Assembly (NCBI RefSeq): GCF_004342985.1 | Contig: NZ_SMBO01000005.1 | Location: forward strand, 372,001 to 436,000 | Direction: 5' to 3' | Source of the DNA: Novosphingobium sp. PhB57 | GTDB taxonomy: Bacteria > Pseudomonadota > Alphaproteobacteria > Sphingomonadales > Sphingomonadaceae | DNA length: 64,000 nucleotides | The notes under the pieces: generated by a model | Database searches by the model: none | What the model was told of the DNA's origin: nothing | Seen by the model: the letters and a program-made list of their open reading frames with translations, nothing else | Position numbers and translations under genes: made by a program | Shown here: positions 33,330 to 41,551 of the stretch, in pieces | Position numbering within the stretch: position 1 is the first letter of the stretch | Layout: every line of letters starts with the position of its first letter

Positions 33330-33354
33330 GGAACGGGAGCGCCGGAGGGCCGTT
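33330..33354 (+). promoter_or_regulatory. EcfG-type general stress promoter upstream of the ModE-like gene
   Basis: GGAAC (33330-33334), 16 bases, CGTT (33351-33354): a perfect match to the alphaproteobacterial EcfG consensus on the plus strand, about 110 bases before the ATG at 33463. A second site of this kind lies at 18943-18968. Confidence 0.6.
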
Positions 33355-33462
33355 GAAACGCCGATTGTTTCGCACCTGCGAAATGGCCGGGACACATTCG
33401 CGCTCGCGGCGGGGGCATGCTTGCGCTAGCCTGCGGCCTCCAACCCCCAGCACCGACAGAGC

Positions 33463-33852
33463 ATGTCCGACAAGCCCCGACTCAAGCTGCAGGCCCGCCT
33501 CTATTGCGGGGAAGAGATTGCCATGGGGCCGGGCAAGGCCGATCTGCTGGAGTCGATCGAGCGGGAAGGCTCGATCTCGGCCGCGGCGCGGGCCATGGGC
33601 ATGAGCTATCGCCGCGCCTGGCTGCTCGTCGATGCAATGAACCGGTGCTGGAGCGAACCTCTGGTCGAGGCGGTGGCGGGCGGCAGCCACGAGCGCGGGG
33701 CGCGGATCACGGAGACCGGACGCACGGTGCTCGCGCAGTTTCGCGGCCTGCAGTCGCGCATGGCCGCGTTGGACGGGTCCGAGGAATATGCCGCGCTGGA
33801 ACGCGCCTTGCGCAGCCTGCCGCTGCCGCCCAAGGGTGACGGCGCGGCTTAG
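33463..33852 (+). CDS. ModE N-terminal-domain winged-helix DNA-binding protein
   Basis: Small regulator of 129 residues corresponding to the DNA-binding half of ModE, the molybdate-responsive repressor. The helix-turn-helix is LLESIEREGSISAAARAMGMSYRRAWLLVDAMN, followed by the wing ETGRTVLAQFRGLQ. There is no MOP/TOBE ligand-binding domain, so it probably does not sense molybdate directly. No mod transport genes lie nearby. An EcfG-type promoter lies about 110 bases upstream, suggesting stress induction. The stop overlaps the stop of the convergent secreted-protein gene by 3 bases. Confidence 0.85.
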   Translation: MSDKPRLKLQARLYCGEEIAMGPGKADLLESIEREGSISAAARAMGMSYRRAWLLVDAMNRCWSEPLVEAVAGGSHERGARITETGRTVLAQFRGLQSRMAALDGSEEYAALERALRSLPLPPKGDGAA

Positions 33853-34508
33853 GGCAGCCGCGTCACCAGCAGCGGCAGGCGCGAGGCGGCATTGCCGGAA
33901 ACCTGGATCAGGTACGTGCCGGGCTGGAGCGTGAAGTCCACCATCTTGCGGATCCCCGAGCAGTCCGGTCCATGGCCGTGCGCGGTCGAGGTCATGACAG
34001 TACCGTCGCCCACTTTCGCCCCGGCCTTCACCACGTCGATCCAGGCGGCCGACCCCAGCGCCACGCGGTAGCTACCGGGATCCTTGACGCCGAACGTATA
34101 GAGCCCGCCGAAGCTGACCGAACCGCCCGGCTTTTCGGGACGCTGGGCATAGCGCATCTCGCTGGTAGGACGCAGGCCGCCTTCCACCGCCTTGCCCAGT
34201 TCCAGCTTCGCACCGGAGAGCGAGCGGGTGTCACGCGCGGCCAGCAGCGGCTTGCGCTTGTTCCAGCTGGCCATTTCGGGCGGCAGGTCCACCGGGTCCG
34301 ACGAACAGGCCATCGGCGTGGGCACGCGCTCCGGTGCCGGAGAGCTGGAAGGCGCCGTGGGCGCTCCGACCGGCGATTGCATGGGGAAGCGGTCCGGCGT
34401 GACCTGTTCCGTGGGGGTCGGGGCGGTCGCCTGCGCCGAAGCCATGTTCAGCGGCGCGATCATGGCGAGCATCAGCGCCGGTCCATAAGGCAGGTAGTGC
34501 CGGATCAT
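33849..34508 (-). CDS. secreted protein of unknown function, Pro/Ala/Thr-rich N-terminus
   Basis: Protein of 219 residues with a signal peptide (about 1-28, ending NMASAQA), then a Pro/Ser/Thr-rich linker to residue 70 and a globular C-terminal half. The last part reads like a jelly-roll or beta-sandwich: SVSFGGLYTFGVKDPGSYRVALGSAAWIDVV, then a final MVDFTLQPGTYLIQVSGNAASRLPLLVTRLP. I do not recognise a family. The ATG at 34508 is chosen because it starts the signal peptide and AGAGGTG precedes it. It is convergent with the ModE-like gene, with overlapping stops. Confidence 0.75.
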   Translation of the reverse strand: MIRHYLPYGPALMLAMIAPLNMASAQATAPTPTEQVTPDRFPMQSPVGAPTAPSSSPAPERVPTPMACSSDPVDLPPEMASWNKRKPLLAARDTRSLSGAKLELGKAVEGGLRPTSEMRYAQRPEKPGGSVSFGGLYTFGVKDPGSYRVALGSAAWIDVVKAGAKVGDGTVMTSTAHGHGPDCSGIRKMVDFTLQPGTYLIQVSGNAASRLPLLVTRLP

Positions 34509-34677
34509 CGTGCAAACACCTCTTTCGCAACTGCTTTTCATAATCGCCCTCAACTCTGCGCCGAGCGATATAGCCGATCGCGCGGCGTGCGACAGGCCGA
34601 AAAATCCACAACGCCCGGCCGCGCCTGGCGGTTGCCGCCCGGCTGTTTTCGCGAATCACGGCGCGCGGAAAACGGAC

Positions 34678-34705
34678 AAAAAAAAGGCCGGTCCGAAGAC
34701 CAGCC
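34678..34705 (-). terminator. UUCG-tetraloop intrinsic terminator with no matching gene
   Basis: On the minus strand, GGCTGGTC-TTCG-GACCGGCC (one mismatch), positions 34705 to 34686, followed by T8 (34685-34678). It is too far from the SDR gene (stop at 35079) to be an obvious terminator for it, and points to a transcript starting in between. Confidence 0.8.
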
Positions 34706-34745
34706 CTTGGAAAGTTTTTGGGAGAGGATGCCTGAAAGGCCCGTC
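34678..34745 (-). ncRNA. candidate small RNA, two hairpins and an anti-Shine-Dalgarno-like loop
   Basis: On the minus strand a short hairpin GCCT-TTC-AGGC (34740-34730) is followed by a single-stranded stretch containing CCTCTCCC and an A/C/U-rich segment, then a UUCG-capped terminator with eight T residues. No protein-coding gene ends here: the nearest upstream minus-strand gene (the SDR) stops about 370 bases away. CCTCTCCC could pair with ribosome-binding sites. The transcription start is not defined; the left end given is the terminator's T tract and the right end is approximate. I do not know an Rfam family for it. Confidence 0.5.
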
Positions 34746-35078
34746 CTATCTGGATGAGAATCGGGATTTCGGCAAATGAGGAAATGAAACCTGCTGTTGC
34801 GTTCCGCGCAACTCGCACGCAATTCCGGCATTTTTCCGTGGCGGATCGCCGGGCAATCTGCGCGAACCCTTGCACTTTCCTCAATGCCGAAACGGGGCTT
34901 CATTAAGGCTTCGCGCGCGGCGGAGAGGGCGGAAGCCCGCGATAAACCAAGGGTTTTGCTTTAATGGCCAGGCCGCGTCGGCGTCGGATCCGGCCGCAGA
35001 CCCCAGCCCGGCAATCGTTTCAGGCAGTCGCACGAACCGCAAGTTTCGCAGCGGGTGTCAGACCGCACCGAATGCCGC
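34746..35078. other. intergenic stretch between candidate small RNA and SDR gene
   Basis: No open frame with a credible start and codon pattern is seen. It probably holds the 3' end of the SDR transcript and whatever promoter drives the small RNA; I could not find a convincing -35/-10 pair. Confidence 0.5.
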
Positions 35079-35873
35079 TCAGAAATGCGCCAGATAGCCG
35101 CCGTCCACACCGAGCACCTGCCCGGTGACGTAACTGGCGGCATCCGAGGCCAGGAAAACCACCGGCCCCACCACTTCCTCGGGCCGCCCCCAGCGGCCGA
35201 GCGAGGTGCGGCGGGCAAGGTGCGCGGCCACTTCGGGGTCGGCGACCATGGCCGCATTGGCCTCCGTGGCGAAATAGCCGGGCGCCACGGCATTGACGGT
35301 GATGCCGCGCGGACCGAGTTCCGCCGCCAGCGCGCGCGTCATGGCGTCCAGCCCGCCCTTGGCCATGGTATAGGCGGCGTCGCCGGAGCGGGCGATCTGC
35401 CCGGCGATGGAGGTGATGTTGATGATCCGCCCGCCCGCGCCCATGCCCGGCGCCAGCAGGCGGGCCAGGTCGAAAGGCGCGACGAGGTTGACCTCCAGCA
35501 TCATCCGCACGGCGTCGCGGTCAAGCGCCTCCATCGGCCTGCGGTCGCGGCGACCGGCATTGTTGACGAGAACGTCGATTCTCCCCAACCCCTCCAGCGC
35601 GGCGCGGGCGGCATCGCCATCCGCCAGGTCGAAAGCTGCGGTTGCCGCCGCGCCGCCGGCATCGGCGATCTCCTGCCGCAGGCTTTCGAGCGTCGCGATG
35701 GCCCGGCCGTGCAGCACGACGCGCGCCCCCGCCCGCGACAGGCCAAGCGCGATCTCACGCCCGAAACCGCCGCCGGCGCCGGTCACGAGGGCCGAGCGCC
35801 CTTCCAGCGGGAAGGCTCGGGAAAGGCCGGGACTCGCAGGCGCAGCGCCGGGGGAATGGGAAAAAGACGTCAT
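35079..35873 (-). CDS. short-chain dehydrogenase/reductase (SDR)
   Basis: Classical SDR of 264 residues. The cofactor loop is TGAGGGFG (consensus TGxxxGxG, about 32-39), the structural motif NNAG follows, and catalytic Ser (NITSIAGQ) and YxxxK (YTMAK) are in place; the tail is VTGQVLGVDGGYLAHF. An N-terminal extension of about 20 residues precedes the fold. GGAGGA lies just upstream of the ATG. Sequence resembles the gluconate-5-dehydrogenase and 3-oxoacyl reductase groups, which cannot be separated by eye. No pathway partner is adjacent. Confidence 0.92.
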   Translation of the reverse strand: MTSFSHSPGAAPASPGLSRAFPLEGRSALVTGAGGGFGREIALGLSRAGARVVLHGRAIATLESLRQEIADAGGAAATAAFDLADGDAARAALEGLGRIDVLVNNAGRRDRRPMEALDRDAVRMMLEVNLVAPFDLARLLAPGMGAGGRIINITSIAGQIARSGDAAYTMAKGGLDAMTRALAAELGPRGITVNAVAPGYFATEANAAMVADPEVAAHLARRTSLGRWGRPEEVVGPVVFLASDAASYVTGQVLGVDGGYLAHF

Positions 35874-36046
35874 GATCCTCCGTTACAATCGCGGCTCTTT
35901 CGGAACCAGCCCTCTCCTTGCGGGGTAAGGGTGCGCCCGTGGACGTGGCGCAAAGCCGCTGCAAACCGTTGAATCCGCGAGGATAGAGCCCCGAAAACGC
36001 CTCGCCCCGAAATCCCTGCCATTGGCCGCAATAGAAAACCTTGCGC

Positions 36047-36075
36047 TTGACCCTCCTTTCTCAACCAAATAACTA
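36047..36075 (+). promoter_or_regulatory. sigma70-like promoter of the receptor operon leader
   Basis: TTGACC (36047-36052), 17-base spacer, TAACTA (36070-36075), in an AT-rich patch. The predicted start near 36082 gives a 535-base leader before the receptor gene at 36617. Confidence 0.6.
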
Positions 36076-36087
36076 GACAAGCACACC

Positions 36088-36118
36088 GCACGGCATCGGA
36101 TGACTAGGCCGATCGTGC
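36088..36118 (+). promoter_or_regulatory. hairpin at the 5' end of the receptor leader
   Basis: GCACG(gc)ATCGG pairs with CCGATCGTGC across a 9-base loop: two 5-pair stems with a 2-base bulge. It would be the first structure of the transcript from the promoter at 36047. No known riboswitch consensus fits. Confidence 0.45.
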
Positions 36119-36252
36119 ATATCCAGGGTTTCTTGGTCCGCGGCATTTGATGGGAAGCAGCTTGCTCCGCGTTACCAACCGCTAAAGCGCGCGATGCTCA
36201 GGCGACAGCGCCAGGCGTCGTGTTCCCCTCACGCCAACGATGAGGTGATACG

Positions 36253-36309
36253 ATGCAGACCATGACTCCGCGCGGCTGACGCGCAACGGCCATGACCCCG
36301 CGCGCCTGA
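36253..36309 (+). other. two minicistrons in the receptor leader
   Basis: The first has GAGGTG six bases before its ATG and reads MQTMTPRG to a TGA (36253-36279). The second, at 36292-36309, reads MTPRA to a TGA. They are the two copies of the 30-base tandem repeat at 36261-36320, so they may be leader peptides or a by-product of the duplication. Confidence 0.35.
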
Positions 36310-36320
36310 CGCGCATCACG
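36261..36320. repeat. tandem 30-base repeat in the receptor leader
   Basis: Units at 36261-36290 and 36291-36320 agree at 24 of 30 positions; each starts CATGAC and contains CTGACGCGC. The rest of the 743-base intergenic stretch (35874-36616) shows the promoter and hairpin reported nearby, but no longer gene. Confidence 0.75.
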
Positions 36321-36616
36321 GGCTGACCAGCGGGAATTCACAGGACCAGCCGACCACGGCGGCCCCCGGAAACCCGCGTCCTTCACAGCAGACCCACGCG
36401 CCCGGCGCCGGAACCATGCGGTTCCGCGTGGAGGGATCGTGCGTCCCCGATCCGGTTTTTCCGGGCCTCGACGCAGGCTCCGGCCGTCCTCTGGCGCCCT
36501 GAACACGGGCCGACCCGGGCATGGCCGCCTGCCGCGAACCCAACCGCTTCAAATCCGCAGAAATTCACGCCCGACGACAGATCGGCGCGCACTCATGACA
36601 ACAGGGATCCAGTTGA

Positions 36617-39034
36617 ATGTTTCGCAGTTTCGTCACCGCCACCAGTCCGCTTGCGCTCACGGTTTCGCTGCTGGCCGCACCGGCTTTCGCCAACGAATCC
36701 GGAGCAGCGGAGACGGCGCCCGCCAGCGCCGCGCCTGAAGCCGCCGCTCTCGATACCGCAGCAGAGGCGAACAGCGGCGAGGCCATCGTCGTCACCGCAT
36801 CGCGCCGCCGCGACGAGAACGTGCAGGAGGTGCCGGTCGCCATCAGCGTGATCAGCGCCGCCACCCTGGAAAAGCGCGGAGACTATACGCTCGGCTCCAT
36901 TTCGCAGCAGGTGCCCAGCCTTCAGGTCATCACCTACAACGCGCGCAACACCAACATCAACATTCGCGGCCTCGGCTCCAACATCTCGCTCACCAACGAC
37001 GGGCTGGAGAACGGCGTCGGCTTCTACATCGACAATGTCTACTACGGCCGCGTCGGCCTGGCGCAGTTCGACCTTGTCGACCTTCAGGGCATCGAAGTGC
37101 TGCGCGGCCCCCAGGGCACGCTGTTCGGCAAGAACACGACCTCGGGCGTGATCAACGTCACTTCCCGGAAACCGACGTTCGATCCCGAACTCACGGCCGA
37201 GGCGAGCATCGGCAATTACGGCTTCTATCAGTTCCGCGCCTCCGGCTCTGCAGGGATCTTCAAGGACCTGCTGGCGGTGCGCCTTTCGGGTGCGATCAGC
37301 GAGAACGACGGGTTCCTCTGGAACAAGACCACCAACCGCCGCGCGCAGGACTACCTGAACAAGTCCATCCGCGGGCAACTGCTGTTCACGCCCGACCCGG
37401 ACTTCGAAGTCCGCATCATCGGCGACTATGCCAAGCAGAAGCAGAACCACGTCCTCAACGTCTTCGCCGGCCTGCACACCACGTACACGGACGGTACCAC
37501 CATCGCCAACAACTGGGCACAGCGCGCCGCGCGGTTCCCCGGCTATACCCTGCCCAGCTTCGACGCCTTCGACCGCGTGGGCGAGGCGGACAGCCACTAC
37601 CAGTCCAACATGGCCGGCTACGGCGTTTCGGGCGAGGTCAACTGGAACCTCGGCAATGCCGCGCTGACCGCGATCACCGCCTATCGCTGGTGGGACTGGA
37701 ACCCCGCCAACGACGGGGACAGCACTTCGCTGCCGATCGTCACCAAGGCCCAGCAGGCCAACCGCCAGCGCCAGTTCAGCCAGGAAATCCGCCTGGCCTC
37801 CAAGGGCGGCGGCAGCTTCGACTATGTGATCGGCGCCTATTACTTCTGGCAGATCGTGCGCGGCTACGGCGCCTCGCGCTATGGCCCGGCCGCGGCCCTG
37901 TGGAACCTGCCGGCCGCCAACCAGACGATCGCCAATGCGGCGCTGGACGGTTTCGAATCCAATTCCACCTCCATCCCGGAAACCAAGACCATCGCCGTCT
38001 TCGGCCAGACCGACTGGCACATCAACGATGCCCTGACGCTCACCACCGGCCTGCGCTTCACGCATGAGAAGAAGGAAGGCGCCTACGCCCAGTACTGGGT
38101 CGACGGTGCCGACATCTCCGGCTTCACCGCCGCGCAGCAGGCGGCGATCAACGCCATCCGCACCCAGTTCAACCCGGTGACCAGCTATGCCACCAGCTTC
38201 ACCAACAACAGCCTTTCCGGCCTGGTCACGCTGAACTGGAAGGTCGCGCCGGACATCAACGTCTACGGGACCTATTCGCGCGGCAACAAGTCGGGCGGGC
38301 TCAACTTGTCCGTCCTGCCTGCCGGCGTCGATCCCGACGTGAAGCCGGAGAAAGTCGACGCCTTCGAACTGGGCTTCAAGTCCCAGTTCCTCGATCGCCG
38401 CGCCACCTTCAACGCCGCCGCGTTCTGGACCGAGATCAGCGACTACCAGACCACCATCACCGACCTGCCGGTGGGCGCCGTGGTGGGCCGCCAATATATC
38501 TCGAACATTCCCAAGGTCCGTTCGCGCGGCCTGGAAGGCGAACTGGCGGTGGCGGCCACTGACAACCTCAGCTTCAACGCCTCGGCGACTTATACCGACG
38601 CCACTTACATCACTTACAAGAACGCCCCGCAGGCCTTCGAACGGCAGAACCAGGGCGCGATCCAGGACCTTTCCGGCGAGCGCCTGCCCGGCGTGCCCAA
38701 GTTCGCCTGGACCATCGGCGCGGACTTCAGCACCGCGCTCGGCGATCTCGGCGGCAAGGAACTGGGGCTCTATGCCCATGCCGACTACGCCTACCGCAGC
38801 AATTTCAACACGTCGGCCTCGAACTCGGCCTGGGCGCAGATCCCCGGCTTCGGCCTGGCCAACGGCCGCATCGGACTGAGGACGGACGACGGCCTCTGGG
38901 ACTTCTCGATCTGGGCCAAGAACCTGTTCGACAAGAACTACTACGTCAGCCTCAGCGCCGCCAACACCGGCGCGGTCACTGCCCAGCTGGGCGAACCGCG
39001 CACGTTCGGCGCCACCCTTCGCACCAAGCTCTGA
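36617..39034 (+). CDS. TonB-dependent outer-membrane receptor
   Basis: Outer-membrane transporter of 805 residues. Signal peptide about 1-25 (ending APAFA), TonB-box-like EAIVVTASRRR near 55, plug domain (VPVAISVISAATLEKRG through GPQGTLFGKNTTSGVINVTSRKP, about 66-190) and a 22-strand barrel ending in the typical C-terminal aromatic region (FGATLRTKL). AGGGA precedes the ATG. There is no FecA-type N-terminal signalling domain. The operon partners downstream are a GPH-type transporter, an alpha-ketoglutarate-dependent dioxygenase and a sulfatase, so the ligand is probably an organosulfate or a related compound rather than a siderophore. Expression may be set by the long leader upstream. Confidence 0.94.
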   Translation: MFRSFVTATSPLALTVSLLAAPAFANESGAAETAPASAAPEAAALDTAAEANSGEAIVVTASRRRDENVQEVPVAISVISAATLEKRGDYTLGSISQQVPSLQVITYNARNTNINIRGLGSNISLTNDGLENGVGFYIDNVYYGRVGLAQFDLVDLQGIEVLRGPQGTLFGKNTTSGVINVTSRKPTFDPELTAEASIGNYGFYQFRASGSAGIFKDLLAVRLSGAISENDGFLWNKTTNRRAQDYLNKSIRGQLLFTPDPDFEVRIIGDYAKQKQNHVLNVFAGLHTTYTDGTTIANNWAQRAARFPGYTLPSFDAFDRVGEADSHYQSNMAGYGVSGEVNWNLGNAALTAITAYRWWDWNPANDGDSTSLPIVTKAQQANRQRQFSQEIRLASKGGGSFDYVIGAYYFWQIVRGYGASRYGPAAALWNLPAANQTIANAALDGFESNSTSIPETKTIAVFGQTDWHINDALTLTTGLRFTHEKKEGAYAQYWVDGADISGFTAAQQAAINAIRTQFNPVTSYATSFTNNSLSGLVTLNWKVAPDINVYGTYSRGNKSGGLNLSVLPAGVDPDVKPEKVDAFELGFKSQFLDRRATFNAAAFWTEISDYQTTITDLPVGAVVGRQYISNIPKVRSRGLEGELAVAATDNLSFNASATYTDATYITYKNAPQAFERQNQGAIQDLSGERLPGVPKFAWTIGADFSTALGDLGGKELGLYAHADYAYRSNFNTSASNSAWAQIPGFGLANGRIGLRTDDGLWDFSIWAKNLFDKNYYVSLSAANTGAVTAQLGEPRTFGATLRTKL

Positions 39035-39062
39035 TCCCGCTCCCAACCAGGAGGCGCCAGCC

Positions 39063-40454
39063 ATGATCCACGAGAGATTTCCTTCATCGCCGCCACGACA
39101 GGAACGACTTGATGGCTGGCGCCTCCTGCGCTTCACCGCCATGTCCGTGCCGATCTACGCCGCCGCGCAGCCGGTCATGGCCTTCGTGCCGGCCATCCTC
39201 TCGCGTCACTATGCCATTCCGCTGGCGGGGCTGGGGCTGGTCTACCTGATCGGCCAGGTGGTGAACTCGCTGCTGGACCCGGTGATCGGCGCGCTGAGCG
39301 ACCGTACCGTCAGCCGTTTCGGGCGCAGGCGGCCGTGGATCGCGGCCGGCGGGCTGCTGTTCATCGTGGGCAGCACCATGCTGTTCTTCCCGCCCGAGGG
39401 CGCCAGCCTCACCTGGGTGGGGATCGGCGTGCTCTGCTATTACACCGGGGCCTCCGCCACCCAGACCACCTTGCTGGCCTGGTCCGGCGAGATCAGCGGC
39501 GACTACGACCAGCGCACGCGGATCGCCTCGCAGTTCACGCTGCTGTCCTCCGCGGCGCTGGTGCTGACCCTGCTGCTGCCCGCCCTGGCCGACCAGTTCC
39601 GGCCGGACGACGGCCCGCTGCGCCTGACCCTGTTCGGCACCCTGGTGCTGGTCACCGCCGTGCCCGGCCTGCTGCTCACACTGACCGCCGTGCCCGACCA
39701 CAGCGCGCCTTCGGGCGCGGAACCATTCGTGCTGCGCAAGACGCTGAAGGCGGTCTTCGGCAATCCCCTGCTGCTGCGCGTCCTGGCCGCGGACGCCGCG
39801 GTCACGGCCGGACAGGGCGTGCGTACCGCGCTGCTGCTGTTCATCGTCACCATCTATTTCCAGCGCCCGGAATGGGCCGCCGGGTTCTTCCTGCTCCAGT
39901 ACTCCTTCGGCGTGCTGGCCGGGCCGATCTGGCGCCGCATCGGCCTGCGCCTCGGCAAGAGCCGCGCCGCCGTGCTGGCGGAGCTGACCCAGGCGGCCAT
40001 CAACTTCGGCCTCGTCTTCCTCACGCCCGACCGTTTCGGCCTGATGATGGCGCTCGCCGTGGCGCAGGGCCTCTCGCAAGGCTCGGGCAACCTCATGCTG
40101 CGCTCGATGGTGGCAGACGTGGCCGACCTCCACCGCGCCGAGACCGGCGAGGACCGCGTGGGGCTCTACTATTCGGTGTTCAGCGTCTCGATGAAGCTGG
40201 GCGGCGCCTTGGCTTTCGGGATCGCCCTGCCGCTGGTCACGGCCTTCGGCTTCGACCCCAAGGCCGCCGCCAACACGCCCCAGGCGCTCGATGCCCTGCT
40301 GCTGGTCTTCGCGCTCGGCCCGGCGCTGGCCCACACCCTGGCCGCCGCGCTGGTGGCGGGCTTCCCGCTCGACGCCGGCCGCCACGCCGAAATCCGCCGC
40401 CAGATCCAGGCGCGCGAGGACGTCTACGCCGCCGCCGCCGTCCCTGCCGAATGA
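39063..40454 (+). CDS. GPH (MelB-like) family sugar/organic anion transporter
   Basis: Inner-membrane transporter of 463 residues, glycoside-pentoside-hexuronide:cation symporter family: 12 helices, with the signature region LLDPVIGALSDRTVSRFGRRRPWI in the first cytoplasmic loop and YYTGASATQTTLLAWSGEISGDYDQRTRI after it. A second loop motif, MVADVADLHRAETGEDRVGLYYSVFSVSMKLGGAL, is also diagnostic. AGGAGG is 12 bases before the ATG. The receptor stop is 28 bases upstream, so it belongs to the receptor operon and likely moves the product of outer-membrane uptake into the cytoplasm. Confidence 0.9.
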   Translation: MIHERFPSSPPRQERLDGWRLLRFTAMSVPIYAAAQPVMAFVPAILSRHYAIPLAGLGLVYLIGQVVNSLLDPVIGALSDRTVSRFGRRRPWIAAGGLLFIVGSTMLFFPPEGASLTWVGIGVLCYYTGASATQTTLLAWSGEISGDYDQRTRIASQFTLLSSAALVLTLLLPALADQFRPDDGPLRLTLFGTLVLVTAVPGLLLTLTAVPDHSAPSGAEPFVLRKTLKAVFGNPLLLRVLAADAAVTAGQGVRTALLLFIVTIYFQRPEWAAGFFLLQYSFGVLAGPIWRRIGLRLGKSRAAVLAELTQAAINFGLVFLTPDRFGLMMALAVAQGLSQGSGNLMLRSMVADVADLHRAETGEDRVGLYYSVFSVSMKLGGALAFGIALPLVTAFGFDPKAAANTPQALDALLLVFALGPALAHTLAAALVAGFPLDAGRHAEIRRQIQAREDVYAAAAVPAE

Positions 40455-40468
40455 CCTTCCCGACCCCT

Positions 40469-40502
40469 GTTTTCACGAAGCCCGTTCCCCGTTTTCACGA
40501 AG
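40469..40502. repeat. direct repeat of 12 bases before the dioxygenase gene
   Basis: GTTTTCACGAAG at 40469-40480 and again at 40491-40502, a period of 22, in the 62-base gap after the transporter stop. The second copy abuts the ribosome-binding site of the dioxygenase gene. Confidence 0.85.
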
Positions 40503-40516
40503 AAGGAGTAACTGCC

Positions 40517-41470
40517 ATGACTTCGATTGCCACTTACGCCAATGCCAAGGATCCCGCCTCCCCGCTCGACGTGGCGCCGATCACCGGCACCATCGGCGCC
40601 GAGATCCGGGGCGTGACGCTCTCCGGCGATCTCGACGGCCCGACCGTGCAGGCCATCAAGGACGCGCTCGTCCGCCACAAGGTGATCTTCTTCCGCGGCC
40701 AGCACGAACTGGACGACCAGCGCCACGAGGCTTTCGCCTCGCTGTTCGGCGAGCCGGTCGCTCACCCGACCGTGCCGGTGGCCGAAGGATCGCGCTACCT
40801 GCTCGAACTCGACAGCAAGGAAGGCTACGCCGCCTCCAGCTGGCATACCGACGTGACCTTCACCGATGCCTATCCGGCCGGCTCGATCCTGCGCGCGATC
40901 ACCATTCCCGAAGCGGGCGGGGACACCGTCTGGGCCAATACCGAGACTGCCTACGAAGGCCTGCCGGAAAGCCTGCGCCAGCTGGTGAACACGCTCTGGG
41001 CGGTCCACTCGAACGACTACGACTATGCCGCCGTGCTGGGCAATGCGCCGAAGGATGACGAGGCCGCCCAGAATCGCACGCAGTTCCAGAAGAACATCTT
41101 CGCCTCGACCGTCTACGAGACCGAGCACCCGCTGGTTCGCGTCCATCCGGTCTCGGGCCAGCGCAGCCTGCTGCTCGGCCATTTCGTGAAGCGCATCGCC
41201 GGGCTGAACCAGGCGGATTCGGCGCGGATCTTCTCGATCCTTCAGGAACACATCACGCGTCCCGAGAACGTCGTGCGCTGGCGCTGGCAGCCGGGCGACG
41301 TGGCGTTCTGGGACAACCAGGCGACCCAGCACCGCGCCGTGGCCGACTTCGGCCTCCAGCGCCGCACCCTGCGCCGCGCGACGATCGCCGGCACGGTGCC
41401 GGTCGCCATCGACGGACGCCAGAGCCGCACGACCCGGAAGGAAAAGGCCACCACTTACGAACCGGCCTGA
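40517..41470 (+). CDS. TauD/AtsK-type alpha-ketoglutarate-dependent dioxygenase
   Basis: Non-haem iron(II) dioxygenase of 317 residues that would release sulfite from a sulfonate or sulfate ester by hydroxylating the carbon next to sulfur. The facial triad is H110-x-D112 (SSWHTDVTF) and H272 (NQATQHRAV), with the 2-oxoglutarate-binding arginine nearby (RRTLRRATI). The start at 40517 follows AAGGAG. It sits between the transporter and a sulfatase, so both enzymes probably work on sulfate-containing compounds brought in by the receptor. Alkyl sulfatase (AtsK) and taurine dioxygenase (TauD) specificities cannot be told apart here. Confidence 0.9.
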   Translation: MTSIATYANAKDPASPLDVAPITGTIGAEIRGVTLSGDLDGPTVQAIKDALVRHKVIFFRGQHELDDQRHEAFASLFGEPVAHPTVPVAEGSRYLLELDSKEGYAASSWHTDVTFTDAYPAGSILRAITIPEAGGDTVWANTETAYEGLPESLRQLVNTLWAVHSNDYDYAAVLGNAPKDDEAAQNRTQFQKNIFASTVYETEHPLVRVHPVSGQRSLLLGHFVKRIAGLNQADSARIFSILQEHITRPENVVRWRWQPGDVAFWDNQATQHRAVADFGLQRRTLRRATIAGTVPVAIDGRQSRTTRKEKATTYEPA

Positions 41471-41500
41471 TCCCTCACACCCTGTACGGGCCGTTGACTG

Positions 41501-41537
41501 CCCGCGCCGCGCGCTTCCGCCGCGGCGCGGGATTTTT
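41501..41537 (+). terminator. strong intrinsic terminator between dioxygenase and sulfatase genes
   Basis: Perfect 11-base stem CCCGCGCCGCG (41501-41511) with CGCGGCGCGGG (41521-41531), loop of 9, then A and five T residues. It ends 15 bases before the sulfatase ATG, with AAGGA directly after it, leaving no room for a separate promoter, so it probably attenuates sulfatase expression. Confidence 0.85.
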
Positions 41538-41551
41538 CCAAGGACATATCG

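Noticed and set aside
36412..36440. EcfG-like GGAAC in the receptor leader
   Set aside because: The downstream sequence gives CGTG rather than CGTT and at the wrong spacing.
36082..36616. Cobalamin, SAM or TPP riboswitch in the receptor leader
   Set aside because: The hallmark conserved elements of these classes are not seen. The hairpin and repeats are reported only as an unexplained leader.
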